Shown: positions 1 to 8,752 of the stretch, piece after piece
How positions within the stretch are numbered: position 1 is the stretch's first letter
Layout: the number at the start of each line of letters is the position of its first letter
NCBI GenBank assembly: GCA_040385245.1
Contig: JAZKHT010000007.1
Coordinates: forward strand, 496,001 to 560,000
DNA from: JAZKHT01 sp040385245
GTDB lineage: Bacteria; Pseudomonadota; Alphaproteobacteria; Rhodobacterales; Rhodobacteraceae
Reading direction: 5' to 3'
Length of the DNA: 64,000 nt
Made by a program: the position numbers and the translations under genes
Notes under the pieces: generated by a model
Databases searched by the model: none
Seen by the model: the letters and a program-made list of their open reading frames with translations, nothing else
Told to the model about the DNA's origin: nothing

Positions 1-1719
1 GCCCAACAGGCGCCGCTCGGCCCGGTCGCGTTCGGCAAGGGCGTGGGTCAGGTCGCGGTTGGCACTGTCAAGCGCGGTGATGTGGTTGCGCCGCGCCGTC
101 ACGTCCAGCGCTACGGCGATGCAACCTCCGTCCGATGTGCGGGTGTGGATGCGTCGCAGCCAGCGCCCGTCGGGCAGGCGCACCTCGTCGATATGGCGGG
201 GGGTGCGATAGGTTGCGACGCGCTGTTCGACCCAGCGGTCCATGTCAGCATCGGTTCCGCCGGGGCCAAATATGCCCAGCTTTGCTGCCGTGCGCAAAAG
301 GTCGCCCAGCGTGACCCCATCAACGATATAGGGCGCAAGGGCAGGAAACATCTCGCGGTAGGCGCTGTTGGCCACGACGATGCGGTCCTGATCATCCAGG
401 ATTACCACGCCGTCAGGCAGCGCGCGCACCGCGTTTTCCAGCCGTGTGTGCGCCTCGGTCGCGGTGCGGGCCAGGCGGGCGACCGCTTCTTCCTGTTCCT
501 TGGACTTGGTGACGACGGTTTCAACCGACACGAACCCCTGCGGCGCGCCACTGGCATCAAACAGCGGCACCACGTTGAATTCCACCCAATAGCGGGTGCC
601 GTGCCTGTCCTGATTGATTGCCTGCCCGCTGAAGGCCTGACGCCGGGCGATGGCATCCGCGACGGCGGCTGTCGTGTCCGGGTCGGTGTCATCGCAGCGG
701 ACCACGTCGCCCAGATACCGTCCCTTGATTTCGGCCAGTGTCCAGCCCGTCTGCGCCTCGAACGCCGCGTTGACCCAGACGATGTTCTGGTCATTGTCGA
801 TGATCGCCACCAGATTGGACATCGTTTCGACGATCTTGCCCAGACGCAGCAACTCGGTCCGCAGGGATTCATCCTGGGTCACGTCGCGGACAAGAAAGAT
901 GACGTTGGGCGGGGCCTCGGCCCGTTCGGCCGGCTTTAACGCGCCGGTCAGTTCAAACCAGCGTGGCCCGACCGGCAGATCGAGCCGATAGCGCACCCCA
1001 TCAACGCGCCCGTATTCCAACGCTTGATCCAGTGCCCGCTGCACGACACGCGCCACGTCCGGCGGCAACAGCGTGGCGAAATGCTGCCCGCGCAGCAGAT
1101 GTGGCGGTGCCGCCATCAAATCGGGTGGCCCGGCGGTGAATTCGGCAAAATGGCCATCCGCCTCGATCTCGAACAGCAAGTCGGGCAGGGCGCGCAACGT
1201 CGCTTCAAGCCGTCTGGCGGTGTCGTGATAGGTCAGTTCGGTCGCACGGCGGGCCAGAACCGTGGCGATCACCTCGGCCGCGGATTTCAGCAGGCTTATC
1301 CGCTCGGGCGAAAAACCTGGGCCATCGGGGCCTTGGGCAAATCCGAGGATACCCGCCAAAGCGCCATCCTGCACCATCGGCAGCACAAGAATGGACCTGA
1401 CGCCAAGCGTGGTCAGCGCGGCGGTATCCGGCAGCGCCGAAAGGTCCGGCACATGGACCGCGTCACCCTCCGTCAGCGTCGGCACAAACGGCAGCAGCAT
1501 GGTTTCCACAGTGCAGGGCACATCCGGCAGGCCGTTCGCCGTCCAGTCATGCGTCTTGACCAGATGGCCATCGCTGTCGTGCCGAAAGACACACCCCCAC
1601 CCCGCCCCCGATTGGCTTGCCAGTTTGCCGAGTGCCGAAGCAACCGCCTCGTCAAGGTCATGGATATGGGTACGCACCAACTCGTTCAGGATCGTGACTA
1701 CGGAGATTTCCTCGGACAA
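1..1719 (-). CDS. GAF/PAS multi-sensor signalling protein (C-terminus outside window)
   Basis: A 573-codon open frame runs off the left edge. It starts at a TTG (1719-1717) preceded by GGGAGA; an in-frame TAG lies nine codons upstream and no ATG fits. The protein opens with a GAF-type domain (about residues 10-165, ending near LARRATELTYHDTARRLE), then three PAS domains (about 180-290, 300-425 and 440-545) and a short coiled-coil linker (SANRDLTHALAERDRAERRL). The second PAS contains the typical NAAFEAQTGWTLAEIKGR stretch; the third resembles the PAS_7 type (LPDGVVILDDQDRIVVANSAYREMF). No membrane segment is visible, so it is probably a cytosolic sensor. The output domain (histidine kinase or GGDEF/EAL) is not in the window and cannot be named. 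It diverges from the metal ATPase at 1937. Confidence 0.8.
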   Translation of the reverse strand, partial: MSEEISVVTILNELVRTHIHDLDEAVASALGKLASQSGAGWGCVFRHDSDGHLVKTHDWTANGLPDVPCTVETMLLPFVPTLTEGDAVHVPDLSALPDTAALTTLGVRSILVLPMVQDGALAGILGFAQGPDGPGFSPERISLLKSAAEVIATVLARRATELTYHDTARRLEATLRALPDLLFEIEADGHFAEFTAGPPDLMAAPPHLLRGQHFATLLPPDVARVVQRALDQALEYGRVDGVRYRLDLPVGPRWFELTGALKPAERAEAPPNVIFLVRDVTQDESLRTELLRLGKIVETMSNLVAIIDNDQNIVWVNAAFEAQTGWTLAEIKGRYLGDVVRCDDTDPDTTAAVADAIARRQAFSGQAINQDRHGTRYWVEFNVVPLFDASGAPQGFVSVETVVTKSKEQEEAVARLARTATEAHTRLENAVRALPDGVVILDDQDRIVVANSAYREMFPALAPYIVDGVTLGDLLRTAAKLGIFGPGGTDADMDRWVEQRVATYRTPRHIDEVRLPDGRWLRRIHTRTSDGGCIAVALDVTARRNHITALDSANRDLTHALAERDRAERRLLG

Positions 1720-1936
1720 CCCGTTTCTCCCAGACCAGAAAGCCCGCTATTGGTTGTGGAATTGACCCGCAAGGGCAAGTCCTGTCGAAAGGGGCGGGCA
1801 CATGTATTTCGCACATGCAGCCGAACCATGGCAATGCGGCGGCAATCCGAACCGATCATGGCGGAAACCCGGCATGGCCCTTGTTGCTGTCGCGTCGCGG
1901 CGTATGGTTGCCCCATAATCATCAAGGCATTTTCCC

Positions 1937-3859
1937 ATGACGACGCAGCACAACAGCGCTGATCCTGCCGAAAACGATACCGTGATCATGGCCCTGACCG
2001 GGATCACGCTTTTCGGCATGGGGATCGCTACGGTGGATGCCTTCGTGGTGCCTATGCCCCTGTCGATGGGCGTGGCCGGTCTGACCGCCGTCTATCTGGC
2101 GGGGGGGCTGCCTGCCGCTGCCCGCGCCCTGGCCGAATTGTGGACGGACAGGGTTCTTGACATTGATCTGCTGATGGTGATTGCAGCACTTGCCGCCGCA
2201 TCGGTCGGCGCGGTGCTGGAAGGCGCGGTCCTGCTGACACTGTTCAGCCTGTCGTCGACGCTGGAACACCGCGCCATGGGCAAGGCCCGCCGCGCGGTCG
2301 AGGCGTTGATGTCCTTGCGCCCCGACAGCGCCCTGTTGCGCAGCAGCGATGGCACCACGCAAGAGGTTCCGGTTGGCACCCTTGTGCAGGGTGATGTTGT
2401 CGTGCTGCGGCCCGGTGCGCGCGTGCCGGTGGACGGTCGGATCAGCGACGGCGAAGGGTCCATCGACGAATCGACGATCACCGGCGAATCCGTTCCGGTT
2501 CACAAAGGCCCTGGCGCATTGGTCCATGAGGCGACGGTGAACCTGAACGGTGTTCTGCTGGTTCAGGTCGTGCGCCCCGTCGCCGAAAGCACGGTCGCCC
2601 GCATGATCGCGCTGGTGACCGAGGCGCAGGGGATGAAGGCGCCATCGGAACGGTTCAGCGCGTGGTTCGGTCAGCGCTATACCGTCGCGGTTCTGGTGGG
2701 GTCGGTCGGGTTTTTCCTGCTGTTTCTGGCGCTTGGCTGGGAATTGCGCGATGCGTTGTACCGCGCCGCGACGATCCTTGTGGCCGCCAGCCCCTGCGCG
2801 GTGGTGATATCAGTCCCCGCCGCCATCCTGTCTGCCCTGTCGGCGGCGGCGCGGGGGGGTGTTCTGTTCAAGGGCGGGGCCGCGCTGGAAACGCTGGCCG
2901 ATGTCAAGATCTTCGCCTTTGACAAGACCGGCACCCTGACCACCGGACGGGCGGAAGTGACGCGCGTCGTTGCGTTGCATGGTGATGAGGACAGCTTTCT
3001 TTCCGCGATTGCCGGGCTGGAGGCGCAGTCCGAACACCCGATTGCCGACGCCGTCCGCCGGACCATGGCGGAACGGGGTCTGACCCCCGTTTCCGTTGCC
3101 AGCGTGTCCGCGCAACCCAGCCAAGGGATCACGGGCGTCGATGCGCAGGGGCCGCTTTGGGCCGGCAATCCGCGCATGGTGGCCCGCATGGGCGCAACGC
3201 TGGATCATCCGGCCTTGGCGGGCATGCAGGACGGATCGGAAACGGTGATCTACCTTGGCCGGGACGATCAGTTGCTGGGTGCGCTGACCGTGGCCGATCA
3301 ACCGCGCGACACATCGGCGCGCGGATTGGCGGCGCTCCGCACGGCGGGCATCGCGCGGATCGTGATGATGACGGGCGACCGTCGCCCTGTCGCGCTGCGC
3401 ATCGGCGCGGCGCTTGGGCTGACGGAGGCGGCGATCCATGCCGATCTGATGCCCGCAGACAAGGTTCGGCTCGTCGACAGCCTGACCCGCGAGGGAAAGG
3501 TCGCCTTTGTCGGTGACGGCGTGAACGATGCGGCCGCCCTTGCCCGCGCGGATGTCGGCATCGCCATGGGGGCCGCTGGCAGCGAAGTTGCCCTGCAAGC
3601 CGCCGAAGTTGCCCTGCTGTCCGAGAACATGGAACGTCTGGCCGCAGCCCACCGCCTTGCGCGTCGCACCGCGCGGATCATCCGGCAGAACCTGGCCTTT
3701 GCACTGGGCGCGATGGTGGTTCTTGTCATCGGTGGATTGTTCTTTGACCTGCCGTTGCCGCTGGCTGTGGTCGGGCACGAAGGCGGCACCTTGCTGGTCG
3801 TTCTGAACGGCCTGCGTCTTTTGTTCGACCCGATCAGAAGCGACCGCCGCCAGTCCTGA
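1937..3859 (+). CDS. P1B-4-type heavy-metal exporting ATPase
   Basis: 640 aa P-type ATPase that would pump a transition metal cation out of the cytoplasm using ATP. Seen in order: N-terminal membrane hairpins, actuator motif TGES (182-185), the intramembrane metal motif SPC (285-287) in place of the CPC of copper pumps, the phosphorylation motif DKTGTLT with the catalytic Asp at 329, GDGVND near 525, and HEGGT (614-618) in the last membrane segments. SPC together with HEGGT defines the P1B-4 group (CoaT/CtpD/PfeT), reported for cobalt, iron, nickel or zinc export. There is no N-terminal GMxCxxC metal-binding domain or His-rich tail, as is common in this group. ATG 1937 is weakly preceded by AAGG. 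No dedicated metal regulator is adjacent; a sensor gene is divergent. Confidence 0.9.
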   Translation: MTTQHNSADPAENDTVIMALTGITLFGMGIATVDAFVVPMPLSMGVAGLTAVYLAGGLPAAARALAELWTDRVLDIDLLMVIAALAAASVGAVLEGAVLLTLFSLSSTLEHRAMGKARRAVEALMSLRPDSALLRSSDGTTQEVPVGTLVQGDVVVLRPGARVPVDGRISDGEGSIDESTITGESVPVHKGPGALVHEATVNLNGVLLVQVVRPVAESTVARMIALVTEAQGMKAPSERFSAWFGQRYTVAVLVGSVGFFLLFLALGWELRDALYRAATILVAASPCAVVISVPAAILSALSAAARGGVLFKGGAALETLADVKIFAFDKTGTLTTGRAEVTRVVALHGDEDSFLSAIAGLEAQSEHPIADAVRRTMAERGLTPVSVASVSAQPSQGITGVDAQGPLWAGNPRMVARMGATLDHPALAGMQDGSETVIYLGRDDQLLGALTVADQPRDTSARGLAALRTAGIARIVMMTGDRRPVALRIGAALGLTEAAIHADLMPADKVRLVDSLTREGKVAFVGDGVNDAAALARADVGIAMGAAGSEVALQAAEVALLSENMERLAAAHRLARRTARIIRQNLAFALGAMVVLVIGGLFFDLPLPLAVVGHEGGTLLVVLNGLRLLFDPIRSDRRQS

Positions 3860-4281
3860 TTGCGTCACAATTGGGACGGAAAGGGTGTTCCAACCCCCTT
3901 CGGACCACGGTTTCCGGCCCCAAAAGCAGCTGCGTTAATTCGGTGCGAATCGTTTTCGCGGCTCCAACCCTGCCAAAATGCACCGGAAGCATCGCGAAAG
4001 CACAGTGTCACGGCGGTGACTGTCTCCGGTGGGGCAACGAAGATACAGGTTTGGAACAATTCTTAATAATTATGAAATTAAGCGACGCATAAGTTGACGA
4101 CGTTAATAAATACGGCGTAAATGCGGCAAGATATTGTGGGGATATCGTCAGAAGTTGGTCGAAAGCCGGGCGTGTCCGCGCAGAGACCAAATGTGCTTCG
4201 AGTAACTGGTCCGCCCCGTTTGGGCATTGATCATGAAGACTTCGCTGCCGATTGCGGCCGCCGAGAATGCTCGAGGACAAG
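3860..4281. other. Intergenic region with AT-rich leader
   Basis: About 420 bp with no convincing gene. Near its start (3881-3900) is an imperfect hairpin, AAGGGTGTT/AACCCCCTT, which may end the ATPase transcript but has no T-run. The stretch from about 4040 to 4130 is much richer in A and T than anything around it. It holds a possible promoter for the downstream secreted proteins: TTGACG at 4094-4099 and, 17 bases later, GTAAAT at 4117-4122, which matches the -10 consensus only loosely. Confidence 0.4.
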
Positions 4282-5247
4282 ATGAAAACCCACATCTCCA
4301 CCATCGCACTGGCGCTGATTATGCCTATCGCGAGCTTCGCGCAGGAATCCCCCTCTGCCCCCATCGATGTGCAGCTCGACGGGCAGTTGGATTTCCGCGC
4401 TCTCGCTTTTGAAGGCTGCATGGGTGTGAACACATGTTCGGCCCAGGGCGTGACCATTTCCGGCGAACGTCGCGACCAGACCACTGGTGAGTGGACGTCG
4501 ACCGCGCTGTATTGGGACCCGATCGACGGCATCGGTGTCCAGAACGGTGGCCAGAACGACGAGATCGATTTTGACGAGCGTGTGGTGGTCAAGATGGACC
4601 GACCCGCCCGCATCGCCGACATCTGGCTGAGCGATCTGTTCATCGCCGAGGCTGCGCATTACGGCGCGTCCTTCGTAGGTGCGACCGATGCCGAATCCGC
4701 CGATATCGAACTGCGCAGCGATGGTGCCACCCTGACACAGGCCCGCATCACCGGCGATCTGCGCCTGCCGAATTCGTCCTTCAACGAGGCGGTCAGCGGA
4801 GCGTTTATCGAAGATGGTGACCTGATGCGCCGCGTCGTGATCGACGATGACATCATCAGCGTCGTCGTGCCGGGCCTGGGGCGGAACGGTCGCGAAGTGC
4901 TTTTGCGTGCCCCGATCGGCCAGATCGACAAGGATAAAAAGCTGATCTTTGCCGGTCTTGAAACGATCGAGGTGGACATTACCGATCTGCTGGCCCGCGT
5001 GGCCGGAACGCCGATCTACGGTGCTTTTGAAACCAACGAGCTGCAAGTCTCCGCCGTCCTTGGCGCGACGCCGCAGTTGACGGAAATGCGCACGCAGGCC
5101 GCCATTGGCCGGTCTGTCAGTTCGCACGCGAATGGCGAGGTGTCGGGAAGTTTCGGCACAACAGCCTTGGTGGACGAAGTGATCTTCGTCGCGCCGATCG
5201 ACACCAGCAACGACTATTCTGTTGCCGGCTTCGTCTTGGCGAACTGA
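4282..5247 (+). CDS. Secreted protein of unknown function
   Basis: 321 aa. The ATG at 4282 is chosen over an upstream in-frame ATG at 4252 because GAGGACA lies just before it and because it begins directly with a signal peptide (MKTHISTIALALIMPIASFAQ, cleavage likely after the AQ). The mature protein is acidic, has two early cysteines (in EGCMGVNTCS) that could form a disulfide, and shows no membrane segment, lipobox or motif I recognise. Its alternating hydrophobic/polar pattern suggests a beta-rich fold. It is followed 65 bp later by another exported protein, and an imperfect GC hairpin lies between them, so the two may be co-transcribed with attenuation. I cannot assign a function. Confidence 0.75.
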   Translation: MKTHISTIALALIMPIASFAQESPSAPIDVQLDGQLDFRALAFEGCMGVNTCSAQGVTISGERRDQTTGEWTSTALYWDPIDGIGVQNGGQNDEIDFDERVVVKMDRPARIADIWLSDLFIAEAAHYGASFVGATDAESADIELRSDGATLTQARITGDLRLPNSSFNEAVSGAFIEDGDLMRRVVIDDDIISVVVPGLGRNGREVLLRAPIGQIDKDKKLIFAGLETIEVDITDLLARVAGTPIYGAFETNELQVSAVLGATPQLTEMRTQAAIGRSVSSHANGEVSGSFGTTALVDEVIFVAPIDTSNDYSVAGFVLAN

Positions 5248-5312
5248 CCGAGAGGGGCGCGCAAAACGCGCGCCTCACCCAGCGGACACCACACTTCGAT
5301 TGGACCAGGAAA

Positions 5313-5918
5313 ATGGCTCGGAATTCTAACATATACAAGATTTTCAAACACATCGTTGTCTGGACTGCGGTCACGGGCAAGGCGTCAGCGGCTGTCCTGC
5401 CCACGGTGGCGATGATCAACCCTGACAACGCGTGGCAGAACCTGCGCCGCGATCTGGAATCGCAGCAGCTTGTCGGTCCGAACCTTGGGCAGCTTCAGAC
5501 GATGCTGAAATCGGCACCCAAAGATGCCGACATCGAAAACATCATCCGGCTGTCCTATTTTTCGGCCACCCCCGGAGAGATGGCGCAACTTGACCGGTTC
5601 TGGCTGAAGCAGATCGCCCAACGCAAAGACGCCGCGATGTTCGAAACATTCCGCATCGTTCGCGCGTCGGTCAGCGGCGCACGTCCGTCCGACCGCGAGA
5701 CCTATCTGAAAGACTGGATCGTTCGGGTTGACCACAACGCCTATCACAGCGGCGGAAACAACGGCTACGGCAACGGCGACCAGGACGCGCCGGGCGGCAG
5801 CGAGCCGAACAACGGTGCGGAAAACGACCAGTCGCCGAGTGGCGGGACCAGCACCTCTGGCTCGACGGGGACGGGCGGCAACGGCAATGGCGGCGGCAAC
5901 GGGAACGGCCGGCCCTGA
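5313..5918 (+). CDS. Exported protein with Gly/Asn-rich tail, unknown function
   Basis: 201 aa. An AGGA sits immediately before ATG 5313. The N-terminus (IYKIFKHIVVWTAVTGKASA) looks like a signal peptide. Residues about 35-145 form an alpha-helical domain (for example FLKQ/FRIVRASVSG-type amphipathic segments), and the last 50 or so residues are low-complexity Gly, Asn, Ser and Thr, ending NGNGGGNGNGRP. Such tails are typical of flexible surface or matrix-associated segments, but no anchoring signal is visible. A strong terminator follows. It is probably the second gene of a pair with the secreted protein at 4282. No family recognised. Confidence 0.7.
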   Translation: MARNSNIYKIFKHIVVWTAVTGKASAAVLPTVAMINPDNAWQNLRRDLESQQLVGPNLGQLQTMLKSAPKDADIENIIRLSYFSATPGEMAQLDRFWLKQIAQRKDAAMFETFRIVRASVSGARPSDRETYLKDWIVRVDHNAYHSGGNNGYGNGDQDAPGGSEPNNGAENDQSPSGGTSTSGSTGTGGNGNGGGNGNGRP

Positions 5919-5944
5919 TCCAGATCGCCTGATTTCAAATGTTT

Positions 5945-5978
5945 CAGCCTCGACCGCAAGGTCGAGGCTGTTTTCATT
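5945..5978 (+). terminator. Rho-independent terminator
   Basis: A perfect 11-bp stem, CAGCCTCGACC and GGTCGAGGCTG with a GCAA loop, is followed by TTTTCATT. It ends the transcript of the two secreted-protein genes and separates them from the convergent gene at 6000-6317. Confidence 0.9.
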
Positions 5979-5999
5979 CTGCACAAAGCTGTCGGCGCG

Positions 6000-6317
6000 T
6001 CAGTTCGACGCCAGTTTCATCGCCGGGGCCATGCTGGCCTCAAGGCTGTCGAACCCCTTGCCCGAGGAGACAAGGCACGACATCTTGCCATCCGGCAGCA
6101 CCATCATGATGGTCCAGGTCTTTTTGCTTTTCGAGGCAAAAACCTCCAGCCGCGCGTTGTCCTGCGTGATCGACGCTGCGTGCAGTGTTTCACCGTAATG
6201 TTTCGCCAGATTGGCGACCACGCCGGTCCGGTCAGCGCAGGTCGCAGCGGCAGCGCCGGTCGCAAAGGCGGCCTGGCTCAGCGCGATCAGCGAAAGCGCA
6301 AGATGCATCTTTTTCAT
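6000..6317 (-). CDS. Small periplasmic protein, unknown function
   Basis: 105 aa. The ATG at 6317 is chosen because GGAAGAG precedes it and the product begins with a clear signal peptide (MKKMHLALSLIALSQAAFATGAAAA). The longer frame upstream would add an implausible leader. The mature domain of about 80 residues has two cysteines (ATCADR and MSCLVSS) that may pair. The sequence KTWTIMMVLPDGKMSCLVSSGKGF resembles small periplasmic proteins common in Rhodobacteraceae whose role is not known. It is convergent with the 5313 gene and apparently transcribed alone. Confidence 0.75.
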   Translation of the reverse strand: MKKMHLALSLIALSQAAFATGAAAATCADRTGVVANLAKHYGETLHAASITQDNARLEVFASKSKKTWTIMMVLPDGKMSCLVSSGKGFDSLEASMAPAMKLASN

Positions 6318-6494
6318 CGCTCTTCCTTTCGAGTTCGACGGCACGAGCCGCCCCCATAGGTTCATGCCGCCAAAAGGCGAAGGGGGCTTGGCAGCACGGC
6401 CTTCATTGGCGGATGTGATGAAGTTGGACGAACAAAGGGGTGGCCCAATGACCGAGATGTGACGTTTGTGGGGCAATTTATCGTTTTGGCTGTT

Positions 6495-7058
6495 TTAGCC
6501 GCGCTTCCACAGAAGCTGTGCGCCGACGCCTGACCGCACCTCGGCAAGGCCGAACCGCGCAGCAAGGGGTGCGATCTGGTCGGCAAGGGCCCGCCCGTCC
6601 AATCGGTGCATGGCAAAACCATAGCGGCCAAGAAAGGGCACCGCCCGGAACGAATCCAGCAAGAACACAAAGCGGCAGAACGGGCGGCGGTGATGTTCCG
6701 CCAGCAAGGGCAACAGGGTTTCAGCCAAAGCTTGTTCGCCCTGATCCACCAGCGCCACCCCGAAAACCGGCAGACGCGCCGGATTGGGCACCCACGCCGT
6801 CTTGCCAAGGGGAACGAAGATCGGGGCAAGACCCGACGTTTCTGCGGCCAGCAACGCGGATGCACTTGCGACCGCCGGTGATGCCGCCGCCCGCCGCGCG
6901 CCGAAACGCAGCCGCACCGAAAACGCGGCCCCTGACCGCAGTTCCAGCATCATCGCCTCGTATTCCAGCCGGGCCAGCCGTTCGGACAGGGCGGCGTTTT
7001 CCTGACCAAGGCGTTCCAGCAGGGCCGTTCGCGCGGCGGCGTCGTCAAAGCCGGTCAT
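6495..7058 (-). CDS. Protein of unknown function, last gene of the glycosyltransferase operon
   Basis: 187 aa with no recognised family. Residues 5-40 form a coiled coil (ERLGQENAALSERLARLEYEAM). The rest looks like an alpha/beta domain with a segment FCRFVFLLDSFRAVPFLGRYGF. The ATG overlaps the stop of the upstream glycosyltransferase by ATGA (7058-7055), so translation is almost certainly coupled. That points to a role with the glycosyltransferases, for example as an accessory or partner protein. This is inference from position only. Confidence 0.7.
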   Translation of the reverse strand: MTGFDDAAARTALLERLGQENAALSERLARLEYEAMMLELRSGAAFSVRLRFGARRAAASPAVASASALLAAETSGLAPIFVPLGKTAWVPNPARLPVFGVALVDQGEQALAETLLPLLAEHHRRPFCRFVFLLDSFRAVPFLGRYGFAMHRLDGRALADQIAPLAARFGLAEVRSGVGAQLLWKRG

Positions 7059-8752
7059 GCCGCACCCCCTTTGCCACGGTGCAGGGCCAGAATGGCATCG
7101 GCCATCGCATCGGCACCCTGGCGCAAAACGGGCCGCGCCGGGCCTGCCGCCTTGCGCCGAACCGCACGAAAGAACCGCGCCAGCGTGTCGGGGTGGGTTT
7201 CCGGGGTTTCCGGGTCCAGCCAGTCTGCCCAGCCTTGCGCATGGGCAAACCGCGCGCGCCCAGCCTGATCGTCCAGCTTTGGGTGGACGGTGGGCGACAG
7301 CAGCACCGGGCAGGTCGCGCGCATCATCGCCTCGTGGAAACTGTTGTACCCGGTCGCCGTGATGATCCCGTCAAACGCAGGCAGATAGCGCCCCAGCGGA
7401 TACAGATGGTGAAAGGCGATTTCGTCCAGATACAGGCGCGGATTGCGCGACAGGGGCGAGCGCACCCAATACAGCCGCACCCCCGCCGCCCGCGCGGCCT
7501 GTGTCACCATCGGCATCATCATCGACCGGCCGACAAAGGCATCACCGCCAAGGCTGACCAGACAGGTCGCCCCAAAGCCCAAGGCAAGCTCTCGTCGGGC
7601 GGATCGGCGGGGCAGCGCTTCGTTTCCCGCCGACAGGGTTACGGGTTCGGTACGCAGCAGCCGCGAAAAGCCGGACAGTTCCGACGGGGCAAGCGGTGTC
7701 GGCCCTTCGTCCATTTCTGCCGCCAACTCTCCGGGTTCCAGGATCAGATCGCAGTGTTGTGCGCTGTCCAGCGGGCCTGCGTCGGCTTCGGCCTGCCACA
7801 TCGCCCGGCGGATCAGAACTGCCGCCACCTCGCCACAGCCGGGGCTGCGCAAGGCGGCACAGACAAACGGGTTCAGATCGGCGGCATCCTCGATCACCGC
7901 AGCGGGCCGGAACTGCCGCAGAAACGCGGCAAACTCGGCTGTTTCCCAGTCAAACCAACCCGGCCCGGTCAGGCCCAGATGCGCCGCCGTCTGGCGCAGG
8001 ATTACGGGGTATCCTGCCGCCTCGACGATCCCGGCGGCCTGCGAAAAGCACCAGAACACGATGTCGCCCGCACCACGTGCCGAAAGCGCATCGCAGACCG
8101 CAATCAGCCGGGTGATATGGCCAAGCCCGACCCCGTTCGGCACCACGCAGACATAGCGCGGTGAGTGTATGGGCGCGCGGGCTGGCGCACCCGTGGCCAT
8201 CCACGCCAAGATATCGTGCAGATCGTCAGACCCGTCTGCCACCAGCACGACGTTCCGCCGCAAGCGCGCCCAGTTGACCGATCTGGCCCCCATGCGCGAG
8301 CCGTTGGTAAAGGTGATCGTATCGCCACGCAAAGTGCCCGTCCCCCGTTCGGCAGACACGGCGGGCAGGGCGGGCACGACCCCGACGGATATGCCAACCA
8401 CTGCGGCAATGTCGGTCGCGGCCTGATCCGTCACCGCCAAAAGGGTGATCTGGCGGTTAGGTGACAGGCGCACCACTTCGGACAGCAGGCGCAGCCCGGC
8501 CTGCCATTCCGACAATCCGGTCGCCGCATCCGCTCGGCGCAGGATCACGCGGCAGGGCAAATTGATCGCACTGATGTCCGAGGCGATGGCCAGAAACCGG
8601 GTCTGCCCCACCACCGTGACGCGGTCTGCGACCCCGGCGATGACATCCGTTCGTTGCACCACGGTCAGCGTGGTGCCATCCGCCACAGTCTCGGCCAGCA
8701 GGTGCGCCACCGGGTCATCGGGGTCGCACAAGAACGCCTCGCACCCCGTCAC
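7055..8752 (-). CDS. MurG-like (GT28/GT-B) glycosyltransferase
   Basis: 565 aa. I place the start at GTG 8752, which overlaps the upstream stop as GTGA; a longer in-frame version would overlap the upstream gene by 127 bp. The N-terminal 220 residues are an unassigned domain (NLPCRVILRRADAA, FTNGSRMGARSVNWARLRR). From about residue 220 it has the glycine-rich MurG-like element VPNGVGLGHITR, typical of GT-B transferases that act on nucleotide sugars, and a C-terminal half with LVSLGGDAFVGRSMM and a late GYNSFHEAM motif that resembles the donor-binding site of this fold. The sugar and acceptor cannot be told. It sits between a TPR-GT4 enzyme and an unknown protein in one tightly overlapping minus-strand operon. 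Confidence 0.7.
   Translation of the reverse strand: MTGCEAFLCDPDDPVAHLLAETVADGTTLTVVQRTDVIAGVADRVTVVGQTRFLAIASDISAINLPCRVILRRADAATGLSEWQAGLRLLSEVVRLSPNRQITLLAVTDQAATDIAAVVGISVGVVPALPAVSAERGTGTLRGDTITFTNGSRMGARSVNWARLRRNVVLVADGSDDLHDILAWMATGAPARAPIHSPRYVCVVPNGVGLGHITRLIAVCDALSARGAGDIVFWCFSQAAGIVEAAGYPVILRQTAAHLGLTGPGWFDWETAEFAAFLRQFRPAAVIEDAADLNPFVCAALRSPGCGEVAAVLIRRAMWQAEADAGPLDSAQHCDLILEPGELAAEMDEGPTPLAPSELSGFSRLLRTEPVTLSAGNEALPRRSARRELALGFGATCLVSLGGDAFVGRSMMMPMVTQAARAAGVRLYWVRSPLSRNPRLYLDEIAFHHLYPLGRYLPAFDGIITATGYNSFHEAMMRATCPVLLSPTVHPKLDDQAGRARFAHAQGWADWLDPETPETHPDTLARFFRAVRRKAAGPARPVLRQGADAMADAILALHRGKGGAA

Noticed and set aside
6518..8164. 548-codon plus-strand frame
   Set aside because: Antisense to the unknown protein and MurG-like gene; Arg/Pro/Gln-rich with no recognisable domain.
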